A DNA stretch of 64,000 nt, from contig JBELEM010000003.1 of NCBI GenBank assembly GCA_042093735.1, positions 40,246 through 104,245 of the forward strand, in the 5' to 3' direction. Under the pieces are notes generated by a model. That model ran no database searches and had not been told where the DNA came from. It saw only the letters and a program-made list of their open reading frames with translations. The DNA is from Hellea sp042093735. GTDB lineage: Bacteria; Pseudomonadota; Alphaproteobacteria; Caulobacterales; Maricaulaceae. A program made the position numbers and the translations under genes. Shown here one piece after another: positions 1 to 8,455 of the stretch. Every line of letters starts with the position of its first letter. Position 1 is the stretch's first letter.

Positions 1-555
1 CCAGATTTTAAAATTAAAGAAATAATATCTGCTGGTCAAAAAGTTTTTGGGGAAAATCGTGTGCAGGAAAGCCAGATTAGGTGGGGCAAAACCTTCAAAT
101 ATATTCGAAAAGATGTTGAGTTAAGATTAATAGGCCCACTTCAGAGCAATAAAGCTCTCGATGCAGTAAAATTATTTGATGTGATTGAGACACTTGATAG
201 AATGAGCTTAGCAAAAGCACTAGTAAGGGCTGCCGATAAACACGGAAGCCTACCCAAGCTATTAGTCCAAGTTAATACGGGCGAAGAAAAACAAAAATCA
301 GGGGTGAGTGCGAGTCGTCTACCATTATTTCTTTCCGAATTAAAAAAAGAATATAATATAAAGCCAGCCGGTTTAATGTGCATACCACCATTAAAGGAAG
401 CGGCATCACCACATTTCTGGTTTTTGAAAAAGCTAACCGAAGATTATGGAATGGAGGCAACGTCAATGGGCATGAGTAACGACTTTGAAGTCGCAATTGA
501 AATGGGCGCCACTCATGTAAGGGTTGGCTCAGCTCTTTTTGGTTCCCGAATTTAA
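1..555 (+). CDS. yggS: YggS/PLPBP-family pyridoxal phosphate homeostasis protein (5' end cut by window)
   Basis: This is the C-terminal part of a PLP-binding protein with an alanine-racemase-like barrel. The family buffers intracellular pyridoxal 5'-phosphate and has no known catalytic reaction. The reading frame is open from base 1 and already reads GENRVQE before the first ATG/GTG, so the true start and the PLP-binding lysine lie upstream of the window. Visible family motifs are LIGPLQSNK, LVQVNTGEEKQKSGV, GLMCIPP and SMGMSNDFEVAIEMGATHVR, followed by VGSALFG near the C terminus. It abuts the convergent L,D-transpeptidase gene with no bases between the two stop codons. Family assignment is secure. 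Confidence 0.9.
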   Translation, partial: PDFKIKEIISAGQKVFGENRVQESQIRWGKTFKYIRKDVELRLIGPLQSNKALDAVKLFDVIETLDRMSLAKALVRAADKHGSLPKLLVQVNTGEEKQKSGVSASRLPLFLSELKKEYNIKPAGLMCIPPLKEAASPHFWFLKKLTEDYGMEATSMGMSNDFEVAIEMGATHVRVGSALFGSRI

Positions 556-1077
556 TTAGGGAGTAATAGATAGTTTTGTGCCATTTTTTATTAAAGGTAA
601 TAGTTTGGACATAACTAATGGTTCAATAGCAACACACCCTTGTGTTTTCCTTTTGTTAATTTGGCTTAGATGTATGAAGATAGCACTTCCTAAGCCTGCA
701 ACCGGAGGGCTGTCATTATGATTTATAACTAGTATTATATCATAGGCTCTGTCTTCCCTCCATAATCGTTCATGACTTTTGTTATGCGGTAACCGTATGT
801 ATCTATTATAAGACACATCCATAGTATCATCAGACCAACCATCATTTTTATTTATTGAAATAAAATTTAATGCAGAGTGTGGCTTTGGTACTCGATCTTT
901 ACGATAAAACCCAAAACGTATTTTATAATTGCCAATCGGAGTTTTTTTATCACCCTCGGCCCCTTTAGTATAATGAATGCCTCCCTCTATTCCGAGTTGG
1001 CATGGATAACTGGCCTTATTAAAATTGATGGTGCTATCAGAAATTTTTACACAAATTTCTAAATTGTCTATCTGCAT
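556..1077 (-). CDS. L,D-transpeptidase (YkuD) catalytic domain protein
   Basis: Probable peptidoglycan L,D-transpeptidase or related cell-wall enzyme of the YkuD fold (173 aa). The catalytic signature is visible near the C terminus: His136 in IHLSQ and the nucleophile Cys148 in TQGCVAI, with an earlier KTPIGNYKI segment typical of the fold. It consists of little more than the catalytic domain. No signal peptide or membrane anchor is obvious, so export is unexplained unless the start lies further upstream. It diverges from a response regulator gene; the roughly 80 bp between them must hold both promoters. The family is clear from the motif, but the exact substrate is not known. Confidence 0.75.
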   Translation of the reverse strand: MQIDNLEICVKISDSTINFNKASYPCQLGIEGGIHYTKGAEGDKKTPIGNYKIRFGFYRKDRVPKPHSALNFISINKNDGWSDDTMDVSYNRYIRLPHNKSHERLWREDRAYDIILVINHNDSPPVAGLGSAIFIHLSQINKRKTQGCVAIEPLVMSKLLPLIKNGTKLSITP

Positions 1078-1146
1078 TTTATCTAGCCTTAATTATTTTA
1101 TAAATTGTATTAGATAGAAGTTTCTATATATTGTCACTACCGTGGT

Positions 1147-1161
1147 GGAGCAGAGCCTATT
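1147..1161 (+). promoter_or_regulatory. Ribosome binding site and probable ATT start of the response regulator
   Basis: GGAG at 1147-1150 sits 8 nt before ATT at 1159-1161. Translation from this ATT gives IKKRILLVV, the normal first strand of a receiver domain. No in-frame ATG, GTG or TTG exists between the upstream stop codon (1111-1113) and TTG at 1213, which lies inside the domain. The alternative is a sequencing error or a mutated ATG at this position. Confidence 0.5.
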
Positions 1162-1863
1162 AAAAAGCGAATTTTATTAGTCGTTAAAGATCAATACTTA
1201 GAAGAAGAACTTTTGGAGCATTTTTCTACTACAGGAGAATTTGATGTGTTCTTAATTCAGGAACAAAGGAAGACACTATCAACTACAAGTATATATGATA
1301 TTGTGATTATTGATGAGCAACCTTTAGTTGATAATGAGTCCATACAAAAACAGCTACAAATAAACACTGAAACTTCGATTCCTTATATAATTTTAAGCAA
1401 TACAGATAAACTAACAAAAAACACTACAAGTGGCTTAACGATGAGGTATTTAATACTTAAGAAGCCGTTTCGGTTTGTTACTCTATTGGCAAAAGTTAGA
1501 ACAGAAATAAGTCGATTTAAAAAAAACAATGACCTTATTTACAGAATGGGTCCTTACGAGTTTTACCCAATTAAAGGCCTATTAAAGCCAGCCTCTCTTA
1601 TAAATAAAAAAAAATTACGGAGCATTAAGTTAACTGAGAAAGAAACTAGTATATTAAATTATCTTTTAAGATCGGAGGGCGGCTTTGCTTCTCGCGCAGA
1701 GCTGTTAGAAGTCATATGGGGATATAAATCTGGCATTACTACTCACACATTAGAAACTCATATTTATCGTTTAAGAGAGAAGCTTAAGCCAAAGGCCTCT
1801 AAATTTATTTCTATAAAAACCTCAAAAGATGGATACAGTGTGGTTTTACAGGCGGGCAATTAA
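1159..1863 (+). CDS. Two-component response regulator, OmpR/PhoB-type winged helix
   Basis: Transcription factor with an N-terminal receiver domain and a C-terminal winged helix (234 aa from ATT). Receiver landmarks: first strand RILLVV, phospho-acceptor Asp in DIVIIDEQP, strand IPYIILS, and the conserved Lys in ILKKPF. The acidic pair after the first strand is reduced to one Asp (VVKD). The DNA-binding domain reads LTEKETSILNYLL, then ITTHTLETHIYRLREKL, a form common in alphaproteobacterial regulators. Conventional callers would start at TTG 1213, which would remove the first beta strand; I prefer ATT 1159 with its GGAG. No sensor kinase is adjacent. A lysoplasmalogenase gene follows after 8 nt and is probably co-transcribed. 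Confidence 0.75.
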   Translation: MKKRILLVVKDQYLEEELLEHFSTTGEFDVFLIQEQRKTLSTTSIYDIVIIDEQPLVDNESIQKQLQINTETSIPYIILSNTDKLTKNTTSGLTMRYLILKKPFRFVTLLAKVRTEISRFKKNNDLIYRMGPYEFYPIKGLLKPASLINKKKLRSIKLTEKETSILNYLLRSEGGFASRAELLEVIWGYKSGITTHTLETHIYRLREKLKPKASKFISIKTSKDGYSVVLQAGN

Positions 1864-1871
1864 TAAACAAT

Positions 1872-2504
1872 TTGGGGCTTTTTATCTTTATAGCTTATAT
1901 TTTAATCGTATCAGGACTAGTAGTATCTGAATATTATAATTTCAAAGTTGGTGAATATATATTTAAACCGGTAGCGGCATTAAGCTTCGTGTTTATTTCA
2001 TTTAAACTTGGGGCACTTGAAAGTGGCTATGGCTGTTTAATTTTGTTTTCACTGGCGTTATGTGCTGTAGGGGATATATTATTACTTAACAGAAAATTAA
2101 AAATTTCTTTTTTTTGTGGAATGCTTGTTTTTGCAATTGCGCATCTATTATTCTCATTAGCATTTATCAAAAGCAGTACGTTTGACTTTGCCTCATTAGT
2201 TACATTTTTACCATTAATTATGATATTAGGATGCATAAACTTTATGTATTTACTACCTAGAGTGCCGCATAAATTTAAACCTTTTATATTACTTTATGGT
2301 TTAGCTATATTTATGATGATTACTTCCGCTTATACCTTTATGTACGAACAAAAACTTATCTTAATAGCAGCCACATTTTTTGTTTTATCAGATATTTTTG
2401 TTGCTAAGGATCGTTTCATAAAGCGCTCAACGAAAAATGCTTTATTGATTACTCCTCTATATTTTGCGGCCCAGGGATTATTTGCCTTCAGCGTTTCAGT
2501 TTAG
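1872..2504 (+). CDS. Lysoplasmalogenase-like YhhN-family membrane protein
   Basis: Multi-pass inner-membrane protein (210 aa) of the YhhN/TMEM86 family, whose characterised members hydrolyse the vinyl-ether bond of lysoplasmalogens. About seven hydrophobic segments fill the sequence. Family features are FKPVAALSF near residue 30, ALCAVGDILLL near 60 and FVLSDIFVAKDRFI near 175, which carry the conserved acidic residues. The start is TTG at 1872, 8 nt after the response regulator stop. It ends overlapping the convergent xthA stop by 3 nt. The family is fairly clear, but the substrate in this organism is not known. Confidence 0.7.
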   Translation: MGLFIFIAYILIVSGLVVSEYYNFKVGEYIFKPVAALSFVFISFKLGALESGYGCLILFSLALCAVGDILLLNRKLKISFFCGMLVFAIAHLLFSLAFIKSSTFDFASLVTFLPLIMILGCINFMYLLPRVPHKFKPFILLYGLAIFMMITSAYTFMYEQKLILIAATFFVLSDIFVAKDRFIKRSTKNALLITPLYFAAQGLFAFSVSV

Positions 2505-3328
2505 ATTAAATTTAAAATCTGGGTCATTGGAACGTGATCGCTTGGCTTTGGCTCCCAAATTCTACATGGAGTATGAATAATATGCCCCTCTTTGCCCGAA
2601 TACTCTATAGCCTTTTTTAAATCTGAGCTTACCCATATATGGTCAAGGCGCCGCCCCCTATTGCTTTCAAGGGGGTTTCTCCCCCTATAACTCCACCAAC
2701 TAAACAATTTATCTTCATCATTATATAAAGCCCTCGAACAATCAATAAAGTTATGTGCTTTTTGTAAGCCTTTAAGAATAGAAACCTCGACCGGAGTGTG
2801 ACTTACAACTTTTAAAAGTTGTTTATGATTCCAAACATCATTTTCGTGTGGCGCTATGTTGAAGTCCCCAACAAGGACTTGCGGGCTAGGCACTTTTTTA
2901 TACCGCATAGAGAAATAAGACCTCATATTTTCAATAAAATCTAATTTATGCTTAAACTTTTCATTTTCTTCAGGGTCGGCGATATCACCCCCTGCAGGTA
3001 TATAAAAATTATGAAACTCAAAACTTAAACTTTTATGTGACACCAATGTGCTCACATGGCGCGAGTGACCTAATGGACAAAACTTGGTGTTTAGGCGCTG
3101 AAGGGGAAGTTTTGAAATAGTTGCTGCCCCATGATAGCCCTTCATACCGTGAACCTCTATATATTTATAGCCTGCATTAATGAAGGGTTCTTTTGGAAAC
3201 AAATGTGTTTCGCACTTTATTTCTTGTAGACCCAAGACATCGGGCGATTCCTCTTTTAAGAAGCGTAAAACTTGGTCTATTCTTAACCGAACTGAATTTA
3301 TATTCCATGTTGCAAGCTTAATTTGCAT
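2501..3328 (-). CDS. xthA: Exodeoxyribonuclease III
   Basis: AP endonuclease and 3'-5' exonuclease of base excision repair (275 aa, usual length for the family). The EEP nuclease motifs occur in order: ATWNINSVRLRI at the N terminus, LQEIKCE with the metal-binding Glu, YIPAGGD, VGDFNIAPHENDVW with catalytic Asp and Asn, SWWSYR, RLDHIWVSSDL and the terminal SDHVPM with the catalytic Asp-His. It lies 31 bp downstream of lolA on the same strand, an order common in alphaproteobacteria, so the two are probably one transcript. Confidence 0.93.
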   Translation of the reverse strand: MQIKLATWNINSVRLRIDQVLRFLKEESPDVLGLQEIKCETHLFPKEPFINAGYKYIEVHGMKGYHGAATISKLPLQRLNTKFCPLGHSRHVSTLVSHKSLSFEFHNFYIPAGGDIADPEENEKFKHKLDFIENMRSYFSMRYKKVPSPQVLVGDFNIAPHENDVWNHKQLLKVVSHTPVEVSILKGLQKAHNFIDCSRALYNDEDKLFSWWSYRGRNPLESNRGRRLDHIWVSSDLKKAIEYSGKEGHIIHTPCRIWEPKPSDHVPMTQILNLI

Positions 3329-3359
3329 ATAAATAACCTTAGTAAAACTGATTTGTTCG

Positions 3360-4022
3360 TTAATTATTTTTTCTTGTTTTCCTCTTTCTTTTTTCTCTTG
3401 TGAGAAATAAGCGCGGATTTAATATTTTTGGATATCTAATATCTGTGAGTTTAACATAAGTTGGGCTTTTTGAGCCATTTATAATACTCCAGCCTTTTAT
3501 TCGTAATTTATTTGCATCGAGTATAATAGTTAAAACTCCAATTGCCTCATCAGATGGATCAGCAATGCTAATATACCACTCTTTTTCTTTTTTTATAAGA
3601 CCGGTTACTTTCACGTCCTTGTCGAGGTTAATATTCTTTTTCAAGAAGTAGTATATTGGGGTCGACGATAGGGGAATGCGATCTGTTGTGCCTAGATTTT
3701 CGTCCTTTTGTATTAGACTTACTCCGTCAGAAATAATTAAAAATGAGTTGGGGCTATCATATTCTATACGTAATTTCCCTGGTCTATTTATAAATAAATT
3801 TCCAGCCATAATAGATCCGTCAGGAGCATATTGTACAAATCTTCCTTCTATGTGAATAGTGGAATTCATTGCGTTGTTTATTAGTTCTAGGTCTGAGGTT
3901 AAATTTTTAACATCAGTAAAAGGTGCCGCAGGGTTAGACTCTTCTATCTTTCGAGTTATCTCACCGGATGACGGAAAAGTTATTAAAGTGAAATATGCTA
4001 TGAAAAATAATAACTTATACAT
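3360..4022 (-). CDS. lolA: Outer-membrane lipoprotein carrier protein LolA
   Basis: Periplasmic chaperone that accepts lipoproteins from the LolCDE transporter and passes them to the outer membrane (220 aa). A Sec signal peptide is visible (hydrophobic LLFFIAYFTLITF, then a small-residue cleavage region). The mature part has the LolA beta-barrel pattern: IEGRFVQYAPDG, GNLFINRPGKLRIEYDSP and FLIISDGVSLIQ. The C terminus is a basic tail (REKRKRKTRKNN), somewhat unusual for the family. It is followed by xthA. Diverged in sequence but recognisable. Confidence 0.83.
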   Translation of the reverse strand: MYKLLFFIAYFTLITFPSSGEITRKIEESNPAAPFTDVKNLTSDLELINNAMNSTIHIEGRFVQYAPDGSIMAGNLFINRPGKLRIEYDSPNSFLIISDGVSLIQKDENLGTTDRIPLSSTPIYYFLKKNINLDKDVKVTGLIKKEKEWYISIADPSDEAIGVLTIILDANKLRIKGWSIINGSKSPTYVKLTDIRYPKILNPRLFLTREKRKRKTRKNN

Positions 4023-4093
4023 CCTGTGAGACTATATGAAATTTTACATGCTTTCTACCAGATTTTCTTATGGAAAGCCGTTATTACTTATAT

Positions 4094-5098
4094 TTAATAA
4101 TTAGGTATAAATTGATTTAAACCTTCATTAATGTTTGATAATGGCCTTGCGCCGTAGTGAGACACTACTTCTGATGCTGCTATACTGCCGAGATAACCAG
4201 AATCAGGCCAATCTAAACCTAAAGCTCTCCCCGCCAATACACCAGCAGCATATTGATCTCCCGCACCTGTGGTGTCCACAACATCTTTGACGGGGCTAGC
4301 ATTAATATAATGTCTTGCAGTGCCAGATTGAATTAATGACCCTGATTTACCGTCTGTAATACAGGCAGTTAATTTTTTTGAGCTCAAATTATTTAGTGCT
4401 GTTTCGATGTCCTCACATTTATATAAGCTTAATATCTCGTCTTTGTTGGCAAATAATATGTTAACATGGTCATTTATAAAACTTTGAAAACTTGAACGAT
4501 GACGATCAACACAAAAGCTGTCTGAGAGAGTTAGAGCAATATTCCTATCGTAGGACTTTGCAATTTTTGCGACTTGTATAAATGCTTCTTTAGCTGGCGG
4601 GGTGTCAAAAAGATATCCCTCTAAATACACGCAAGATGCAGCTTCAATTTTAGATTTTATAATATCTTTCTTTGTAAACATACATGCAGCACCAAGAAAA
4701 GTACTCATTGACCTTTCACCATCTGGAGTCACTGCAATTAGACACCTCCCGCTTGCCGGACCAGACATATTTAACGATGAAAAAAAATCAACCCCACCCT
4801 CAATCATGCTTTTTTTTATTCGGTTTCCAATTTTATCATTTTTCACCTTCCCTATAAATGCTGACCTTAATCCTAGAGCATTGATTCCAAATAAGGTATT
4901 AGCCGCGGAGCCCCCAGCAATTTCCTGAACTTTTCCGTGACTCAAAAATGAATTTGTTAAGATAGTTGCCCTCTCTTCACCGATAAGTGACATTGATGCT
5001 TTTTCAATCTCCTCTTTTTTAAGAAAATCATTTGAGACAGGTGCTATAATATCCATAAGGATATTTCCTATGCCAAGTACGTCAAACTGAATTGTCAT
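4094..5098 (-). CDS. PfkB-family sugar/nucleoside kinase, probable adenosine kinase
   Basis: Ribokinase-fold kinase (334 aa) resembling the adenosine kinases of alphaproteobacteria, which phosphorylate adenosine to AMP using ATP. Start chosen at ATG 5098: it gives MTIQFDVLGIGN, the usual family N terminus, with AAGGT upstream, and it avoids overlap with the divergent gene starting at 5181. Motifs: GGSAANTLFGI (substrate-binding glycines) near residue 65, and the PfkB signature DTTGAGDQYAAGVLAGRA near 280 with the catalytic Asp. Substrate is inferred; ribokinase or another sugar kinase is possible. Confidence 0.8.
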   Translation of the reverse strand: MTIQFDVLGIGNILMDIIAPVSNDFLKKEEIEKASMSLIGEERATILTNSFLSHGKVQEIAGGSAANTLFGINALGLRSAFIGKVKNDKIGNRIKKSMIEGGVDFFSSLNMSGPASGRCLIAVTPDGERSMSTFLGAACMFTKKDIIKSKIEAASCVYLEGYLFDTPPAKEAFIQVAKIAKSYDRNIALTLSDSFCVDRHRSSFQSFINDHVNILFANKDEILSLYKCEDIETALNNLSSKKLTACITDGKSGSLIQSGTARHYINASPVKDVVDTTGAGDQYAAGVLAGRALGLDWPDSGYLGSIAASEVVSHYGARPLSNINEGLNQFIPNY

Positions 5099-5180
5099 AA
5101 ATTGATACCTTGATTTAGGGCGCTTAATAGATAAAAAAGTAAAAAATTCAATCTCTAAAATTCTATAATTTGGACAATAT

Positions 5181-6095
5181 ATGAAGAAAATTGCTATTCT
5201 TGCTTCAGACAATATGATGCCATCGTCATTAATCCAGCGAGACGACTCACACGAGCGCGATGAGCAGATAAAAAAATTATATCCAGCTTTTCTTGCCCAA
5301 AATATGCTTTTAGATATTATAAGCTGGAAGTCGGCTGCCAGTAAAGCTAAGCATTATGACGCAATACTTCCCCTTTTCGTTTGGGACTACTTTGATGATA
5401 ACGAAGCCCAGTTTATTGAAGAAATGGAAAAGGTAGATACGACAACTAATCTTTACAACCCTATTGATATTATAAAATGGAATTCAAAAAAGTCTTACTT
5501 GAATGAGTTAGAGAAAAGGGGTGCCCCCGTGATAAGAACTATTAATGTTGACTCTGCCTCACCGATTAATATTTCAAAAGCTTTTGAAATTCTTTCAACC
5601 GATAGGCTTGTTATAAAGCCGCTAATAGGGGCTGGTGCATGGAGACAAGTACTTTATAATAAAGGCGATACTTTTCCCAGCCGCGAACTGTTACCACCAG
5701 GACCCACTATGATACAACCTTTTCTACCAAGTGTAAAAGAGGAAGGAGAGTATTCATTATTATTTTTTGGAAACGATTATTCACATGCAGTAATTAAAAA
5801 GCCTAAGTCTGGGGATTATAGAATTCAGTCGCTTTATGGCGGAACTGAACAAACATACAGTCCAACTAAAAATGAAATAGAAGTTGCGCAAAAAATTATC
5901 AATATCTTACCTTTTGAACCACTATATGCACGAGTTGATTTATTAAGAGGCAACGATGGTCATTTAAAGTTGATAGAATTAGAAATGATTGAACCATATC
6001 TTTATCTTAGTCATTCTAAGGGTATTGAAGAAAATAACGTGGGCGCACAAAAATTAGCCTCAGCATTAAAAAACAAATTGAGCCTAAAAAATTAG
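5181..6095 (+). CDS. ATP-grasp domain protein (RimK/glutathione-synthetase-like)
   Basis: ATP-dependent carboxylate-amine or thiol ligase of the ATP-grasp fold (304 aa). Visible parts: LVIKPLIGAGAWRQV (ATP-binding lysine and glycine-rich turn) near residue 150, MIQPFLPSVKEEGEYSLLFF near 185, and YARVDLLRG...LIELEMIEPYLYL near 255, supplying the Mg-binding acidic residues and Asn/Glu region. It resembles proteins annotated as glutathione synthetase ATP-grasp or O-ureido-D-serine cyclo-ligase-like. The true substrate cannot be read from sequence. It diverges from the PfkB kinase and converges on nth with a 4-bp overlap. Confidence 0.7.
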   Translation: MKKIAILASDNMMPSSLIQRDDSHERDEQIKKLYPAFLAQNMLLDIISWKSAASKAKHYDAILPLFVWDYFDDNEAQFIEEMEKVDTTTNLYNPIDIIKWNSKKSYLNELEKRGAPVIRTINVDSASPINISKAFEILSTDRLVIKPLIGAGAWRQVLYNKGDTFPSRELLPPGPTMIQPFLPSVKEEGEYSLLFFGNDYSHAVIKKPKSGDYRIQSLYGGTEQTYSPTKNEIEVAQKIINILPFEPLYARVDLLRGNDGHLKLIELEMIEPYLYLSHSKGIEENNVGAQKLASALKNKLSLKN

Positions 6096-6781
6096 CTCTC
6101 TGGATTTAAAGTCTTAGATTTATAGGAACAAAGGTCCTTGACTGGGCAATTATAGCATTTTGGCTTTCTAGCAATGCATGTATACCGGCCTAGCAGTATA
6201 AGCCAATGATGCGCATGATCGATATATTTTTGCTCTGTAACCCTTAGTAAGTTTAACTCTACTTCAACAGGGTCTTTACCTGGTGCCATGCCCGTTCTAT
6301 TTGAGACACGAAAGATATGCGTGTCAACCGCCATAGTTGGTTGTCCAAAGTAATCATTTAGAACCACATTAGCTGTTTTTCGTCCAACCCCCGGAAGCTT
6401 AATAAGATCCTCTCTTGTGTTGGGTACATTTGAGTTAAATTCCTCAATTAGCATTTTGGATAAAGCAACAATGTTTCTAGCTTTGGTTTTATACAACCCT
6501 ATAGTTTTGATATGGTCGCGTATTGTATTTTCCCCAAGCTGTATCATTTTTTTTGGGGTATCCGCTAATTCAAACAATCTTTTTGTGGCTTTATTTACAC
6601 CAACATCAGTTGATTGCGCAGATAGAGCAACAGCTACCACTAACGTAAATACATTGGTGTAGTTCAGCTCAGTTCGAGGTTTGGGATCTAAGTTTTGTAG
6701 GCGTCGGTATACTTCGTTTATTTTAGTTCGATTTAATCTAGGCCTAGGCAGGTGTTTATACAACTTTTCTTTAGCATGCAT
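6092..6781 (-). CDS. nth: Endonuclease III
   Basis: Bifunctional DNA glycosylase/AP lyase that removes oxidised pyrimidines (229 aa). The helix-hairpin-helix motif LPGVGRKTANVVLN contains the catalytic lysine, and VDTHIFRVSNR contains the catalytic aspartate. The [4Fe-4S] cluster loop is complete: Cys202, Cys209, Cys212 and Cys218 in the C-x6-C-x2-C-x5-C pattern. The N terminus has a short basic extension. It lies 4 bp downstream of the FMN reductase gene on the same strand, so the two are likely co-transcribed. Confidence 0.94.
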   Translation of the reverse strand: MHAKEKLYKHLPRPRLNRTKINEVYRRLQNLDPKPRTELNYTNVFTLVVAVALSAQSTDVGVNKATKRLFELADTPKKMIQLGENTIRDHIKTIGLYKTKARNIVALSKMLIEEFNSNVPNTREDLIKLPGVGRKTANVVLNDYFGQPTMAVDTHIFRVSNRTGMAPGKDPVEVELNLLRVTEQKYIDHAHHWLILLGRYTCIARKPKCYNCPVKDLCSYKSKTLNPES

Positions 6782-6785
6782 GATA

Positions 6786-7334
6786 TCATCTTTTCTGATT
6801 AATGCGCTTGATCATCATTTCACACATTTCTCTAGCAAAATTTAAGGTGGGTTGAGCTATTAAATTACCCTCACGGTCAAGAGCAGACGAGGCATTTCCA
6901 CAACCTACTTGCTGACTTAAAACATCCCCACCTAAACGTCTAAGGATAAAGCTTAACTGTCTCATACACATGATACCGCTCATGGGTCCCGGAGTAGCTG
7001 AAGCAATCCCCCAAACAGCGTTTTTAATATAATCGGTACTCTCGGTGCTGGTCCAGTCTATCATGTTTTTTAATAGGGGGGGTAGGCAGCCATTATACTC
7101 AGGGGTTGTAATTACAATTCCATCAAATTTTTCTAATAGAGCGGTTAATATTTTAACATTTTCTGGAGTTTTTAAGTCACCGTGAAAAATAGGCATATGA
7201 AATTCACCTAAGTTGATTATCTGTGTTTTTGCGCCCTTTTCTTCAAACAATCGACTTATGCTATTTTCAAGCTTTCTATTAATTGAGTCATCTCTAAGGG
7301 AGGCGCAGATAAAAGCAATTTTGGGAGTATGCAT
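6786..7334 (-). CDS. NADPH-dependent FMN reductase family protein
   Basis: Flavodoxin-fold oxidoreductase (182 aa) of the NADPH-dependent FMN reductase/azoreductase family. Landmarks: IAFICASLRDDSINRKL at the N terminus (phosphate-binding loop), and the characteristic ITTPEYNGCLPPLLKNMIDW segment near residues 75-95, which binds the flavin. It would use NAD(P)H to reduce FMN, quinones or another small acceptor. The gene precedes nth by only 4 bp. Physiological acceptor unknown. Confidence 0.82.
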   Translation of the reverse strand: MHTPKIAFICASLRDDSINRKLENSISRLFEEKGAKTQIINLGEFHMPIFHGDLKTPENVKILTALLEKFDGIVITTPEYNGCLPPLLKNMIDWTSTESTDYIKNAVWGIASATPGPMSGIMCMRQLSFILRRLGGDVLSQQVGCGNASSALDREGNLIAQPTLNFAREMCEMMIKRINQKR

Positions 7335-7426
7335 TGTGTAGCCTTATATTACATATTTTAGTTTTAAAATTAATGATTTTTATAATATTGCTTGCCTAGC
7401 AAGAATACCATACCTATTTATGATTA

Positions 7427-7900
7427 ATGCAGCAATTTAGCGGAATTTCTTTTTTATGGGCAACATTTTCATTGGCTATATTGGGGGTTATTTATACCCT
7501 CGCTTATTTTTTATTAACACATAAAATCGCTAAGGATGCAGAAGCCGATTATCTGTATAAAAGTCTAAATGGCATGATTAATGAATCTGTTACTAAGGCA
7601 GAGTATACAGGTTTATTTACCCAGAAGCATAAGCCTAGAAAGTTTTTATATATAGCTTTAGGTTCCTTCTTTATATTGGCCTCAACATGGCCAATTATGG
7701 CAATAATATCCTATTTGTTAGAATGCCTTTATCAGTTTACTGGACAAAATCGCGTGTTCGAACCAGGTTTTTTAGTTTGGCAGTTTTGTATATTTTTTGG
7801 TATTATTTTATCATGGTCTTGCGCAGCATATTGTATAGTCACTTTATATTATAAAAGAGCAACTGGGCCGTTAGTTAATAAAAAAGGAAGTAATAAATAG
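7427..7900 (+). CDS. Hypothetical inner-membrane protein, three predicted helices
   Basis: Not recognised. The 157-residue product has three clear hydrophobic segments: about residues 8-30, 74-100 and 118-142. Between the first and second is a polar region of about 45 residues with many Lys and Glu. No catalytic motif is visible. It lies between the divergent FMN reductase and gloA; the 72-bp gap to gloA suggests separate or loosely coupled transcription. The ORF is credible from its membrane pattern and lack of overlap, but nothing points to a function. Confidence 0.55.
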   Translation: MQQFSGISFLWATFSLAILGVIYTLAYFLLTHKIAKDAEADYLYKSLNGMINESVTKAEYTGLFTQKHKPRKFLYIALGSFFILASTWPIMAIISYLLECLYQFTGQNRVFEPGFLVWQFCIFFGIILSWSCAAYCIVTLYYKRATGPLVNKKGSNK

Positions 7901-7972
7901 TCTAAAAAAACTGACTACACCATCTAAGTGCCTATAATTAAGTAATAAACTATATTGCAACAGGTTAATAAA

Positions 7973-8452
7973 ATGAATTTTCTGCATACAATGCTTAGGA
8001 TAACTAATATCAAGGAAAGCCTAGATTTTTATTGCGGTGGTTTAGGGCTGAAGGAATTACGTAGATATGAAAATGAGGAAGGCCGTTTTACACTATTATT
8101 TTTAGCAAGCTACGAAGATATTGATAGAGCGGGTGTTTTTGAGAACGGAACTACATTTCCTATTGGCTTACCAATGATTGAATTAACTTTTAATTGGCCT
8201 TCGGCAGAATCTGGCGCCGAGCTCCTTAAAGGGGGTCGAAACTTTGGTCACATAGCTTACCAAGTTGATAACATTTATGACACTTGCGATAGACTCTTAA
8301 AGAGGGGGGTAATGATTAATCGTCCTCCACGTGATGGAAGAATGGCTTTCGTAAAAAGCCCAGATAATGTTTCCGTAGAGCTGCTACAAAAAGGAAAGAG
8401 TCTTCCGATTAAGGCCCCTTGGTCAAAAATGGAAAATTTTGGTGAATGGTAA
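7973..8452 (+). CDS. gloA: Lactoylglutathione lyase (glyoxalase I)
   Basis: Converts the hemithioacetal of methylglyoxal and glutathione to S-lactoylglutathione (159 aa). Start at ATG 7973 gives MNFLHTMLRI, matching the E. coli enzyme's first residues; an in-frame TTG at 7955 would add six residues with no support. All four metal ligands are present: His5, Glu70 (MIELTFNW), His93 (FGHIAYQV) and Glu136 (VSVELLQ). Relative to E. coli GloA there is a C-terminal tail of about 20 residues and an insertion near residue 50. A single VOC module pair forms the active dimer. Confidence 0.92.
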   Translation: MNFLHTMLRITNIKESLDFYCGGLGLKELRRYENEEGRFTLLFLASYEDIDRAGVFENGTTFPIGLPMIELTFNWPSAESGAELLKGGRNFGHIAYQVDNIYDTCDRLLKRGVMINRPPRDGRMAFVKSPDNVSVELLQKGKSLPIKAPWSKMENFGEW

Positions 8453-8455
8453 TAA

